Of a DNA stretch of 64,000 nucleotides, positions 12,447 through 23,337 are shown piece after piece; positions within the stretch are counted from its first letter, which is position 1; every line of letters begins with the position of its first letter. The stretch comes from Pristionchus mayeri. Taxonomy: Eukaryota; Nematoda; Chromadorea; Rhabditida; Neodiplogasteridae. The notes under the pieces were generated by a model. It did no database searches. It was not told the DNA's origin and saw only the letters and a program-made list of their open reading frames with translations. Both the position numbers and the translations under genes were made by a program. The stretch is from contig BTRK01000002.1 of NCBI GenBank assembly GCA_036245805.1, positions 15,617,067 to 15,681,066 on the forward strand, given 5' to 3'.

Positions 12447-13481
12447 ATATATCACGCCTTTTATGAGAGAATCGAGCTAAAATCGCCAATCTCGGGAATG
12501 GAGGGAAAATCATGAAATGGGTTCTAATCAATTTTGGCCATCCTGAGTCATGCCTGACACTCCCCCAAAGTCTCATTGTGCGTAGTTCATTTTGGGGGTC
12601 TATGCATCAGGTTCTCGGCTGTTCCTACTTTGACAGAGCATATCGTGATTCCAGTGAGAGATAAAGCAAAATTGACCTCTGAGTGACCCCCACTAATTTT
12701 TCGAGCTCTATCGATCTGTATACTTGATATCCTCCAAGTGTTACTAAGAACGATCTTACTGTTCAGGATAATTTTCCCAAAAATGTAGGCACAACCGCAG
12801 CTGAAATTTGTACATGTTATGCAACTCATTGTGGGCTACCGAATGAGTGATTTGCGAAGAAAATAGTGGAGGGGGAGAACAGGAGTTAAGCCATTTTTAG
12901 TTTCCCGGATAATTTAAAGTAATTTTTCAACGAGAAAGTTAAGAGGGAACTAATCATTCTTGGCGACCCGGGCTAGGAGAGCGGTCTGATTGCATTTTTT
13001 GTATGAACAAAATTTGCTTCAAATGATTCGGGAAACAAAAAATGGCTTAACTCCTGTTCTCCCCCCGCTGTTTTCTTCGCAAACCACTCATTCGGTATCC
13101 CACAATGAGGTGCATAATATGTACAAATTTCAGATGCGCGGTTGTGCCTACATTTTCTGAAAATGATCCTGAACAGTAACATCGTTCTTAGTAGCATTTG
13201 AAGGATGACAAGTATACAGATCGATAGAGCTCGAAAAAATGTGGGGTCACTCAGAGGTCAATTGTGCTCTATCTCTCACTGGAATCATGATATGCTCTCT
13301 TCAAGTGGGAGCAGCCGAGATCAGACCTGGTGCATGGACCCCAACAATGAACTACGCACAATGAGACTTTGGGGGAGTGTCAAGCATGACTCAGGATGGC
13401 CAAAATTGATTAGAACCCCTTTCACGATTTTCCCCCCATTCCCTGACTCAGCTCGATTCTCTCATGAGAGGCGTGATATAA
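12447..13481. repeat. Long foldback element 2 inside the lectin-type gene
   Basis: Arms about 12447-12917 and 13020-13481 are imperfect reverse complements, separated by about 100 bp. It lies in the intron between the lectin exon ending WEDG (12434) and the exon starting at 13528, so it leaves the lectin reading frame intact. Its sequence is unrelated to foldback element 1. The apparent ORFs (12394-12576, 13205-13489) are mirror images of each other and are not genes. Confidence 0.75.
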
Positions 13482-13745
13482 TTTTATAAAATAAACCCAA
13501 TAAAAATATTTTAAATTTGATTTTAAGTCATCGGATACCTACTCCAACTGGGGACCAGATGAGCCGAGCAGTGCACCGATCGCCAAGTGCGCCTTCGTGG
13601 ACCAGAGCTCGCCGAACCTGACTTGGTACGTTTCTCAAATTCAGTTCACACAAATTGTGTCATCAGGGGCTCCGGAAACTGCCAGATATCTTTTCCCTAC
13701 GCATGCGAGTACGCACCGTGTGCTGTGGGAGTGAAGGATTGCTAA

Positions 13746-14077
13746 GAACAATAATTAAAATCTGCTTTTGGTCTTCTATGGACAAATTTACGTGCATATA
13801 CCGATATTGTTCGAGATGTTCTACTCTTTCCGGTAAAGATATATTCTGAAGTGAGCATTGGTTCTTTGTGCCTTCCCGGCATCTCTCTCCGCCTCTCCCT
13901 CTTCCATCTACGGAGGCGGCTTGGATTCCCAAACAAACCGACGTGTGAATTTGATCCCCTGCACCAAACTTTCGAGAGCGGATTCATTTACTGGCTGTTG
14001 AAAACACTCCTTGCCGAAATCTCCCCACTCTCGGCAGCTTCCGGACCGAACTTCCACCATTCTTATCCTGGAGAAAA
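13746..14077. other. Short intergenic gap between lectin-type gene and GPCR
   Basis: 332 bp between the lectin stop and the GPCR start. A pyrimidine-rich run (CTCTCCGCCTCTCCCTCTTC) is present around 13886-13906. Overlapping ORFs on both strands have no support. Confidence 0.4.
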
Positions 14078-17000
14078 ATGACTTCCGTCGATCCATTTGC
14101 TGAATGGTACGAGTATTATTTTTTTGTATCTTCATCAAGAGCATGATATCCTAATAAAGTAACATTTGCTAGGTCGGATGAGCACAAAACAGTACCCTTC
14201 TCCTGTGTTTTCACATTAGGTTCCCACGCTGTCAAAACGTTGGAAGTGATAATATCTGGTTGATGCAAAAGTTTCTCCCTTTTTTAAGAAATTTACATTT
14301 TTGCTTCCCCTGACCTCCAAGGTAGATCTATTCTCTTACGGTCTTGTGCAATAAAAGGGTACATGAATACTCTTTATAACGAGCCGTATCCCAGTTCTCA
14401 ACAATTAGCAGCGTCGATACAGCAATCCGTCAAATTTCGCAAAATTGATTTTCAAACTAATTATTTATAATGTTATTGCAAAATGGGGAAAAGATATACG
14501 GGTTAATCATACATACCAGTGTAAAGTATGATAACTGGGGATTCTCATGAATGTAATTCAATATCAGTGTGCCGTTATGCCAAGTTGAGATGAGCGCCTA
14601 ATTAGATAATTCCGCGTGATAAATTTCTGCAGAATTACATTTCATAGCCCCGAATGTTTAGCCGTTGGCTCAGTAAACCATATTGATGTGGACAATGAAG
14701 TGCTCGCCAGTCTTAATATTACCCTTAAACTGGAGAGGGCTACTCGTGCATAGCTGCTTGATACAACAAAATCACAAAATTTGAACAGTGATATCAGTAA
14801 TTTTGATAATTCTCAGCTTTCAACGCCCATTGAAGGTTTGATATTTTCTAATATTCTTGAAGAGCAACTTGAGTAGTATCACTCATCAGATGGGCAAAAT
14901 CAATTATTAGCGTGCGTTCAAATGGTAGGGTTCAACAAAGTGCACAAAAAATTGCAAAATTTTGACATTTTGACATTTTAATTATTTATTCCCGTACTAA
15001 GCTTTCCAGGATTGAATTGATACATCGAGTGTAATCTACCAATGCGTCCACAACTAATGTTAAATGGAAATTACAGTCAGGCAAATATAGCTGGAGAAAG
15101 TTTAAAAAATAAAATAGGGAGAAACTTTTGCATCAACCTAATACTATGGAAGGGTTTAATTTTTGGTTTAAATCGGGCCTAGTACCAAACTGACTCGACA
15201 AAATCTAGGTACGCGCATCCGCTCGATGCCGAAGATGTGCTAGCGGGAGGATCCCTGATCCTGCTCACTCTGATATTCGTCCCGCTCTACCTTCTCGTGG
15301 TTGTTGTATTTATAAACACTGAGAAGGTGAGATTTAAAAAAAATAATAGTGTATCGTTTCGCCAAGATTAGATAGACACCTGAAAATCTACTCATTCAGG
15401 AAATTATCGGATTCCGCTTCCTAATATCGATGGCCGTGGCTGACATTTTGTGCATGATCCAGGTACTTTCCACTGCCACTTTTCCAATCTGGTTCTTGAG
15501 TTCAGACACAGCTTATCATCCCTAATAAATTCCGCATATTTCTTTACAGTATGCGTTTCTGAACGGGGTTGCAATTCTCACGAAGAGTCGACTTGTGAAT
15601 GAGGATGGACGATCATGGTTACAGGTATTTTTTTCTAAATTTTCACGTGAATTTGTTCAAATTCCATTCTGGAAATGCCCGGGGTCTTCCTAGTCCATCA
15701 CTTTTTCACGGGCGTCATTTATTTGCACGCCCTCGACGCCCTCTTTAATTTCCGCGAGCCTAGCCTAAGCCTTTGAAAGTGAAGTAAACGTCGCTGGGCT
15801 CGCTGACTAACCATTGGAGCTTTATTATAGTCAAGACTTTTCTATTCTTTCCGGAATCCGGCAAATATACAGCATTTGAAATTTCAGTTCTACATCGACT
15901 ACACGTGGTTCGCGTGCTGCTTCCATCTTCCCCTCATCGCGTGGTCAGTTTCCGATTTCACTTCTCACACTTCTGCCTTTGAAAGTAAAGTCTGCAAGAG
16001 GGGAGGAGAGGCCCGAAGACGAGGACAATTTCGGAGAGTCTTGTGATGTTTGCACACTTAAAAGTGGAAGAGGAGAGAGAGAAAGTTAAAAAAGGAGTGA
16101 AAAGCGTGAGGGTTTCCTCATCCTGGCATACCTTAAAATGTCACAGTGAGCAAAGAGCAACTTGCAGGTCTCGATTGCTCGCCATCGCCTTTCCTCATTC
16201 ATTCAGACTGCAAACGCGACAGAAATCTTATTCCCTCTGCATACTCGTTGGATGGATCGCACCGCTCATTCTGGTTCGATTGTCTATACTGAATCAAGGA
16301 ATTCCGACATCGAAATGAACCTGACTGAATAAGCTAGAACGGATGTGTACCTCAGAAAGTCCGATGTATTCTCAGGAGTGCGCCACGCACTTCCAGCCAT
16401 TCATCACCACGTTCTACTTTGAACCAGCGATCTATGGCATGGCAACCGATGATTTTCCAAAGTGGGCAAATTGTGCTCTTTACATCAATTACTTAGCAAT
16501 ATTACACTTTAATTATGTCGATTTTATAACGTATCGTGAATTCTGCTGTTTAGATATATTTCCGGAGGTCACTCACAACTCTTCCTCGTGGTGAATTCAA
16601 TCGCGGCGCTCCTTCCATTCTTATTATATGGGTAATCAATCATCTTGAAACTTGCTCGATTACTCAACTGTGTTCAGTATCGCCTGCTTCATTCTCTTGC
16701 AACATCGAAAGTCGCTCGGAGCATCGCGCAACCGACTGATGAATGTCGAGATTAAGTATGTTTGATTAATTTCTCATTAGAAAATCACAACTGGTCAGAA
16801 AAAAAGGGATTCACGGGGTACTATGGATGAGAGCTGTGAGCCTTCGATATATCAAAGGCAACATGATGTCACAGTTCTCATCCGTCCTAGTGCCATATTC
16901 ATGGTACTAATCATTTCCCTCAGACTCATCCTTCCATGTGCGCTCTCCTCCGTCGTTTTCACACTTGGGCAAGCAGCCATTCTGCAAGGCACAGGTACGA

Positions 17001-17862
17001 TTGCCTTCGTATCCTCCACACATCTTTTTTTTAACTGTATAGAGGACGAAAGATGAAGTGTTCCAAATCCATAAATGAATATCAGCTGCTCTTCAAACGA
17101 TATTCATATTCATATTATTCATATTTATCCTGGCATCAGGTACAAGGGTCCTGCAGGAGGGTGACTTCAGTGTGGAGGGGATTAGGATCTTCGGTTTCAG
17201 AACGTCGTTAAGTCAAGGGATGGAATCTTCTTTGGCTTCTCTTGTCAACTGTAGGGACCATCTTGGCGGATCTCCGTTGAGCATTGAATTAGATCATCCT
17301 GTCACCGAACACGTGACTTGCGCCGGTTAGAAACTCACACCGCAGACTTGACCGGGGCGATTCTTGACGGTAGATCACTCGAGACTATGAGAATCCGTCC
17401 GTGCTCCTCCTCTTGATGTGTACCAAGTAGGCGATACTCTCCGGGTTGCCCAAGCTGACGGGAGATGATTCCCCAAACTAGGTCGGAAAAGAGCAGGGTC
17501 AGGGACGACCGCCCATCACGAGCGCTAGAATGGAGAATGGAGAATGGAGAACTTCAAACGATACTCCCCTTTAATCCTTCAGCATTATATTACAGGATCC
17601 GGGAAGTGGGCGACGTGGCTCATCTGCTTCCTCTTCTTTGTCAATTCCGCCCTTGCTCCTGTACTTCTCATTATATTCTCAGAATTCGTGAGGTGCTTCT
17701 TTGTTAAATTCATCAACAATGAGAAATCAAGAACGTTTTCGACATTGCAGGAATGGCGTATATCGCATTGTGACTTCGTCTCTTCGATTGCAACCATCGG
17801 ACGGATTCAATACCATCACTCTCAACGTGGTATCGAAGACCTCCCGGTCATCTCAACACTAG
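14078..17862 (+). CDS. Serpentine chemoreceptor GPCR, Srt-like
   Basis: Twelve exons can be joined in phase or nearly so: 14078-14106, 15209-15326, 15400-15462, 15550-15624, 15898-15943, 16168-about 16318, about 16378-16472, about 16559-16629, 16678-16753, 16924-16995, about 17593-17692, 17751-17862. Membrane-segment cores include LILLTLIFVPLYLLVVVVF, FRFLISMAVADILCMIQYA, FACCFHLPLIAW, LCILVGWIAPLILV, LFLVVNSIAALLPFLLYG, LILPCALSSVVFTLGQAA and WLICFLFFVNSALAPVLLII, giving seven segments. The Srt family (Srg superfamily) is my best match; Srx is an alternative. Such receptors act in the cilia of chemosensory neurons. Intron 1 (about 1.1 kb) is swollen by a mariner-like element and a MITE fragment; intron 10 holds a GC-rich dispersed repeat. 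The junction around 16315-16378 has no clean donor. Confidence 0.65.
14172..14249. mobile_element. MITE fragment, GGATGAG family
   Basis: Starts CTAGGTCGGATGAG and shares GTACCCTTCTCCTG with copies at 31366-31489 and 51422-51583. It is truncated where the mariner-like element 3 begins, so the mariner insertion may have cut it. Confidence 0.5.
14255..15141. mobile_element. Mariner-like non-autonomous element 3
   Basis: 887 bp, right end TTAGGTTGATGCAAAAGTTT on the reverse strand; the left end is the same with two changes (TCTGGTTGATGCAAAAG). TA flanks both sides (14253-14254 and 15142-15143). The termini are a third variant (GTTGATGC). No transposase ORF. It lies in intron 1 of the Srt-like GPCR. 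Confidence 0.85.
17101..17530. repeat. GC-rich dispersed repeat in GPCR intron
   Basis: The first part (17101-17247) matches 40168-40300, including GTCCTGCAGGAGGGTGACTT. The rest, to about 17530, is GC-rich compared with its surroundings and probably belongs to the same element, but has no second copy here. No ORF or terminal repeats were recognised. Confidence 0.6.
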
Positions 17863-19153
17863 CAGATTCACCGCAACAAAAATAATATCACATAATATGC
17901 ACATGATATCTGTGATTACGATCGTATCTGATGAACAATATTTAAAGTATATCGTTTGCTCTTTTATTACTTGCGTTTTATGGTGTCAACTTTATTTGAT
18001 TTTCGGCTCTGATTGCGCCCTGATATCAAATATCGCGAACAAAATTGTTCACGAAATTGAGGAACGGTGGGAATTTGCCTCCATGAGATGTGTCGTAAAT
18101 GTAGAGTTGCACGGCTCGAGGGAACCTTCATGAGATGTGGACATCAAGTGAGCAAGGCATGATTAGAGTGGAGGAAGCATAACACACTACATCGACTTCC
18201 ATCACCAAGAAGAATCTTTTATTTTAAAAAGTTGTAACATTTGATTCGACATTTCGATTTCACGTTTTCATCTCACTTCTGGGTAAATAATAATTTTGCT
18301 TCTTACGATATGCACATATGATCGAATTTTCTTCATTGCAGTAAACTAACATTTATTAACATAAATCTGACAATATCTCTCACCAAGCTCACCATTCATG
18401 GATCCATCGTAAGAATACAAATTAAAGTCACTTCATTAATATAAAAAGTGGTATTCTTATCAGGTGCATAACCCGTCGATTGTGAATAGTTGGATCTGAA
18501 CATTAGCACATACTATGAATCGCGCATACTACGGAGTTACATGAGGTAAGATAGTTTTCACGACTATATGTGAATCTTGTGTAGGTAAAGTACTAGTGTG
18601 CAGCAATATTAGTGGGCCAGGGTACACCACGTTCAAGTTAATAATCGCCGATTGTAATCTTCAGAAGATTAACGACGAGATCTATACTGAGCTGGGAACA
18701 TTCTGTCCCAGCATAACTACAACTGGTCGACGGGAAAGATGCAGTTTAGAATGAGAGGGACAAATTTTAGATCTGAATTCTGTCTGTGAAAAGCACCATG
18801 CCATCACGGGGAACTCGAAATAGAATCGTTCCCGCAATTTCATGTAGCCCTAACAACACATAATTTTAAATTCCACAATATTTTTCCGAGCTAGGGTCGA
18901 GTGTTCATGATTATTTATATTCAAAATTCAGCTTACATGGTCTCTTGTTCTCATAGCTCCTCTGAGAAGGACGTGCAATAAGGCAATTCCAGGCAACTAT
19001 GCACTTTCCCGTAGCCACTATTTCCAGGTAAAAAGGTGTAAATTTGGATCGTTATTCTGAGATCCAAGTTTATATATTCCACATTTTTACGAAAATAATG
19101 TAAATTCACAATCAAATTTATCACAAATTGAACATTCTACATGCTATATAACA
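17863..19153. other. Intergenic region between convergent GPCR genes
   Basis: 1.3 kb between the stop of the Srt-like gene and the stop of the first Str-type gene. I see no exon series, RNA gene or clear repeat. The ORF at 17897-18133 has no paralogue or motif. Confidence 0.4.
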
Positions 19154-22100
19154 TTATATTTTTCTTGTTTGGGACTTTGCATCAGACTGTACAATCGAGA
19201 TTGAATTGGATTTAAATTGCCGCGAGCAAAAGAACGACAGTAAATATTCCCTGCAAAACATCGTTGATGCAAGATAAGTGTTGTATCGTAGAGTTGCCCC
19301 TACTCACAAGACCGTGTAGTCGCCCTCGAGTGTTGTAGATCACTCGAGGTCTTCCCTTGTTATCGACTCGCGTGACCTCTCCCTCTCCCTCTCCCTCCTC
19401 TCCCTCTCCTGACCCTCTTCCCATCCTCAGCCTAGTTCCCTCCCGAGTAGAGGATAGTTGCTTCCCTTTCCCCTCTTAGTATTTTCCCCGATTATTTGTG
19501 GATAAAGCTATATCCCTTACGATCCGTTGTCGGGTACAAGGCAGGGACACAACAGTGGCGATCAGGAGTACTAGTTACTCGGAAGGTGTGAAAAGGAATT
19601 GTCGTGTTGGAGGCAGAGCCTCGCACGTCAATTGAACTAGTTCTCAGTGTGTGGCTGTCTGAGTGGAACTCAGAAGTCGTTGTTGTGTTGGGTGGAGGCG
19701 AAGCCGTCCCCTCACAAGCTCAGTGGAAGAGTCCCTCTGAGGAAAGCAGGCAAGGCCGTGGCTTTGGTGTTGTCTATGAGATAGAAACACGTTGACTGAT
19801 TGATTGACGAGGTGGATCAAGAAAGGTAGAGTGAGATGTCTGGAGAGGAGAGTGCGACCGTGGCGTCGACTCCTGAGCAGATGTTTAGTCAGATGTTCCA
19901 AATGCTAAAGACACAGAATGAGGCCATTCGAGTGCTTCTCAGTGAGAGAAATGAGAGGAATTCAATGAGATCTGAGCAGAATGGAAGACGAGGGCCGTCG
20001 GTGGATGCCCTCGAGAAGCAGATCAGAGTTTTCTCATACAGACCTGAAGAGGGGCTCACGTTCGATAATTGGATCGAGAGACACAAAGAGATCTTCGAGC
20101 ATGATTTGGGTGCATTGGAGGATGGTGATAAGGGTAGAATACTGCTGAGAAAGGTCAATGATAAAGTAGACAAGCAGTTCAGAAATCACATCCGTCCCAA
20201 GAGTCCAGGGGAGTTGTCATTTAAAGAGATCGTGGAGACCATGCAAGATCTATTTGGTGACAAGAAATCTCAGTTCGAAAAGAGACTGGACCTGTTCAAT
20301 CTGAAAATGTCAAGTTGAGATGTGAAGATCTGAAAGAATTTGCGAGTATTGTGAATATAGTGTACGAGGATGCAAAGATCAGTGAAATGAAACCCGAACA
20401 ATTCAAAGCGATGATTCTGCTGACGGGAATCGACCTGCCTCGGTACACGTCTACCATGTTCCATGTGATGAACCAGATTGGAGAAGAGACTCCCACAATG
20501 GATGATGTGCTGAAGGTGGCTGACACTTTCAGAACAGTGTATGGGGATGCTCATGCAGCTACGAATCAGAATGGAATGAGTGCTCTTATGGTCAATGCAG
20601 TAACCAGGCACAATTCCAAGTGGCACAAGTCGCCCAATCGAGAATCGGCCAAGAGTGGCGATAGAATCAGAGCGAGAGAATCGTTTTGTACCCGATGTGG
20701 AAAAGAGGAGCACACAGACGAAAAGTGCCCTCAAATCGAATCAACCTGCTTCAAGTGTGATCGAGTGAGTGTGATGTGAGTGAGTGTGACATCTGAGTGT
20801 GATGTGCAATAAGTGGAATCGCCATGGTTCTGGGGAGAATTCCAAAGAGAGAGGCGTTAATCTCATCTGTAGTGGTCTGATCGATGGAGTCGATCAATTC
20901 AAGGCAAATGTGGAGATGAATGGGAAAAAGATAGCGATGCTGGTTGATACCGGATCAGATATTTCCCTCATCTCAGAGTCGATTTGGAGAGAGATTGGTG
21001 CTCCTAGGAGAGAGGTGCACGTTGCACCCTCGAAGTGTGCGAATGGAACTAAGATGAAACTCACTGGAAAATGCACTCTCACACTAGCCCTTGGTGGAAG
21101 GATCGCACAGGGAGAGGTGTACACCTCGAATGCGAATCTAAATACACTGGGAAGGAATTTCGTGAGTAAATTCTTTTGCCTAGTTCCCAAAGAGCCCGAT
21201 GCGATATCGGGAGCGAAGAAGGCGTGTAATACTGATTGAAAGAATATACAGAGTGCAGTGGCTCAAGATGTCACCGAGGCTAAGACAGCCGGTGAAAGAG
21301 CAACTGCACAAGTTGAAAGAGAGATGAAACTGTCAGAAGAACTGAAAGCGAAGGGCGTTCAAAGAGGTCAGAATTATGAAAGAAGTGGAAATATCCAGAA
21401 AGGAATTTCTCACCAGAAAGATGCCATTGAGAAGCATCAGATGAGGAATGAGAGCGTCCATGAGAAGGAGCTCAGTCATAAAGATGAATTGGTGACGGAT
21501 GCGATGAATAGGGCAGAGATCCCTGATTCGGTCGGATGTGAGACTGCACAGGAGTGTGCACCGAGAAGATCAACGCGCAGTCGGACTCACACCAGGAATG
21601 TCTACCCTTCGAAGATGCCCTACCGAGAGGGATAATCACCTATTATTGCATGTTTTATTGTTCAGACTCTCCCCAAGTTCGAGTCTTGGAGGGGAGGTGT
21701 TGTATCGTAGAGTTGTCCCTACTCACAAGACCGTGTAGTCGCCCTCGATTGTTGTAGATCACTCGAGGTCTTCCCTTGTTATCGACTCGCGTGACCTCTC
21801 CCTCTCCCTCTCCTCCTCTCCCTCTCCTGACCATCTTCCCATCCTCAGTCTAGTTCCCTCCCGAGTAGAGGATAGTTGCTTCCCTTTCCCCTCTTAGTAT
21901 TTTCCCCGATTATTTGTGGATAAAGCTATATCCCTTACGATCCGTTGTCGGGTACAAGGCAGGGACACAACAATAAGATACAGCTAACGAACCTGTAGCT
22001 TCTGACTCCGACAATTGTAATAACAGCGTCGACTATGGGGAAGAGCGTGAACACAAACGAGACCTGTTTCTCATTTGTCATTTTCACAAAAAAAGCATCG

Positions 22101-23337
22101 CCTCACGAGTTGGGGCTGAACTGAAGTCCGCAGAAATATCGGAGCATGGATGATACCGGCACACGGGAGATACACGAATGCAAATGGTACCACCATCTTA
22201 ATGCTTTCATTACAACAATTACGGTGTGCGTATCCCACCTGAAGCACCAATGTTCTGAACAACTGCTTTTGTAGTCGTTCCGTTTTCCGACTTGTGCCAT
22301 TAGAGGTTCTGAAGTTTCAATAATTATGAAAGTTTTAAATCAGCGCTGACTTTAGCAATCGAACGATCAGCACACTGCAAGTAACGATGATCGTTGCCCA
22401 AAACGACATGATCGCATTAAGCCCAATCGTACCAAGAAGGGCTGTTGGTCTGAGCCCATTATAATCCTGAAAATTGGACTATTTTTGTATGTGAGTCATA
22501 CAGAAAACGATCGTGGTCACTAACGTAGTACAGGGCTCCAGCGTATTCCCTGACTTGGCCAGGAAAATCCGTTTCCAGAAGCAACTGAGCGTACGCTTTC
22601 AGTTCCTTGTCAGGTGCATAGAGGAAGTAGCAATTCGAACCCCTAAATTGAATGAGGATATTACACGGGAAAAGTCAATTAGCTACCATATCAGCTGTTG
22701 AATAAGTGCCGATAAGAAGAGCAATATTGCTGAGTTGAAGGCCGTGTAAAATCGAAGTCGGGATGGCCTGATGAAAACACTATTTTTTATAGTTATGATT
22801 GTAATATTCATACCACTTGAGGGCGATGAGTCGATACAGAAATAAATGGGCTAAAATTGGCATTGCTTGTGCATGCGCGGCAGCGTACAAAGCGATTGAG
22901 AACTGATTTAATTATTATTTTTGAAATTTATTATATTTCAAAATACCCTGGATCGAAGAAGTCCACTGGAAAACATGATGAACGCATCTCGATAGGCTGT
23001 TATCACCTGAAAAAAGTAGTACTATTTAATATTATGAATAATCAACATACAGGTGTAGTCAGGGCATGTATCACAGGAAAATATAGATCATTGATGGCAA
23101 ATGCGAGTAGGAGATATCGATATCCGCCCAAATCCTGAGAAATGATTGAAGAACAAACACAAATGGAACGAATACCTTCGATTTTCGAATGATTATCCAC
23201 ACGAGAAGTGCATTGGCAATGAGCGAGAGGACTGAATAGGATTAATTTTGGGTAATTTTTGAATTTAACTAACCAATATTAATGTATTCAATTATTGCCA
23301 AGACCTCGAAGAGAGCTTGATTTTTTTCCGCAGCCAT
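19154..23337 (-). CDS. Str-type chemoreceptor GPCR, array copy 1
   Basis: Minus-strand gene of the same 12-exon design as the copy at 55195-57085. Exon 1 starts at 23337 (MAAEKNQALFEVLAIIEYIN). Recognisable exons include YAPDKELKAYAQ (near 22600), the Str hallmark LQKQLFRTLVLQ (near 22240), MVVPFAFVYLPCAGIIHAP (near 22180) and FPIVDAVITIVGVRSYR (about 21985-22063). The last exon (19154-19250) encodes EYLLSFFCSRQF and ends with TAA at 19154. Every exon I checked is open, so the gene may still be functional. A 2.7-kb LTR element lies in the last intron, in antisense orientation; splicing would have to remove about 2.73 kb. Str receptors are sensory GPCRs with seven membrane segments. Confidence 0.75.
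19279..19554 (+). repeat. 5' LTR
   Basis: 276 bp, ends TG...CA. It differs from the 3' LTR by a handful of substitutions and one triplet-repeat indel in the CCCTCT run, which suggests a fairly recent insertion. Confidence 0.9.
19836..20779 (+). pseudogene. Retrotransposon gag-like ORF, frame-broken
   Basis: First segment 19836-20318 has a polar N-terminus and a core with YRPEEGLTFDNWIERHKEIF. At about 20303 the frame moves by -1 to a second segment that runs to 20779 (RCEDLKEFASIVNIVY). This could be a -1 frameshift site or a one-base loss. The segment ends with a zinc knuckle CTRCGKEEHTDEKC (CX2CX4HX4C) and the start of a second knuckle (CFKC). A GAGTGTGATGTG-rich repeat (about 20764-20804) disrupts the second knuckle. 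Gag packages element RNA. The product cannot be made intact from this copy without recoding. Confidence 0.7.
20799..21239 (+). pseudogene. Retropepsin-like protease segment
   Basis: Open segment with the aspartic-protease motif MLVDTGSDISLIS (DTG at about 20946-20954), preceded by MCNKWN, which is the tail of the disrupted second zinc knuckle. It is out of frame with the upstream segment. The domain is followed by a stop at 21237 with no polymerase domain. Confidence 0.7.
21258..21635 (+). pseudogene. Retrotransposon polyprotein C-terminal tail
   Basis: 125 residues, charged and probably coiled, ending RRSTRSRTHTRNVYPSKMPY, a basic tail like those after integrase in gypsy-type polyproteins. 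It is joined almost directly to the protease segment, which marks the internal deletion. Confidence 0.45.
21698..21972 (+). repeat. 3' LTR
   Basis: 275 bp, same ends as the 5' LTR, followed directly by the second ATAAG target copy. Confidence 0.9.

Larger units (their letters stand above)
7540..13745 (+). pseudogene. Secreted CUB-like / vWA / C-type lectin protein, decayed
   Basis: Exon 1 (7540-7632) gives a signal peptide (MKEVWKLISLFLLSIGTVDA). Exon 2 (7706-7842) and a third exon (about 7903-8160) give an extracellular domain. More exons of CUB-like type follow at 9937-10113, 10203-10306, about 10375-10527 and about 10600-11080. A von Willebrand A domain spans about 11120-12120 (IWMDIVIILDT, AMGDLSLASVS, TRIGVIAMSDTAE, HVIYYMTDSDP, LKNLASEGYYFTDLHENV). 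A C-type lectin domain follows (SFSNARWYCASHRGG; FFWIGYSRLDDGMTW ending 12434; YSNWGPDEPS at 13528-13625; FPYACEYAPC, stop 13743-13745). This order is known from secreted nematode CLEC immune-type proteins. Lesions: frameshift near 8030 and TGA near 8057; shifts near 10680, 11130 and 11210; stops at 11270 and 11300; TAG after TDSDP. The lectin half is clean. Two foldback elements sit in introns. Confidence 0.75.
19279..21972 (+). mobile_element. LTR retrotransposon lacking reverse transcriptase and integrase
   Basis: 5' LTR 19279-19554 and 3' LTR 21698-21972, both TGTTGT...ACAACA, nearly identical. The target-site duplication is ATAAG (19274-19278 and 21973-21977). A primer-binding-type TGGCGATCAGGAG begins at 19556, two bases after the LTR; a purine run GGAGGGGAGG (21688-21697) abuts the 3' LTR. 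Inside are gag-like, retropepsin-like and C-terminal tail segments, with only about 20 bp between protease and tail, so the RT/RNase H/integrase part is gone. It is Ty3/gypsy-like by layout, and non-autonomous. It is inserted antisense in the last intron of a Str-type GPCR. Confidence 0.9.

Noticed and set aside
12394..13489. Mirrored ORFs in the lectin-gene intron
   Set aside because: They are the two arms of a foldback element and show no homology to proteins I recognise.
19381..19412. CCCTCT run as an independent microsatellite locus
   Set aside because: It lies inside the LTR and is present in both LTRs with a small length change.
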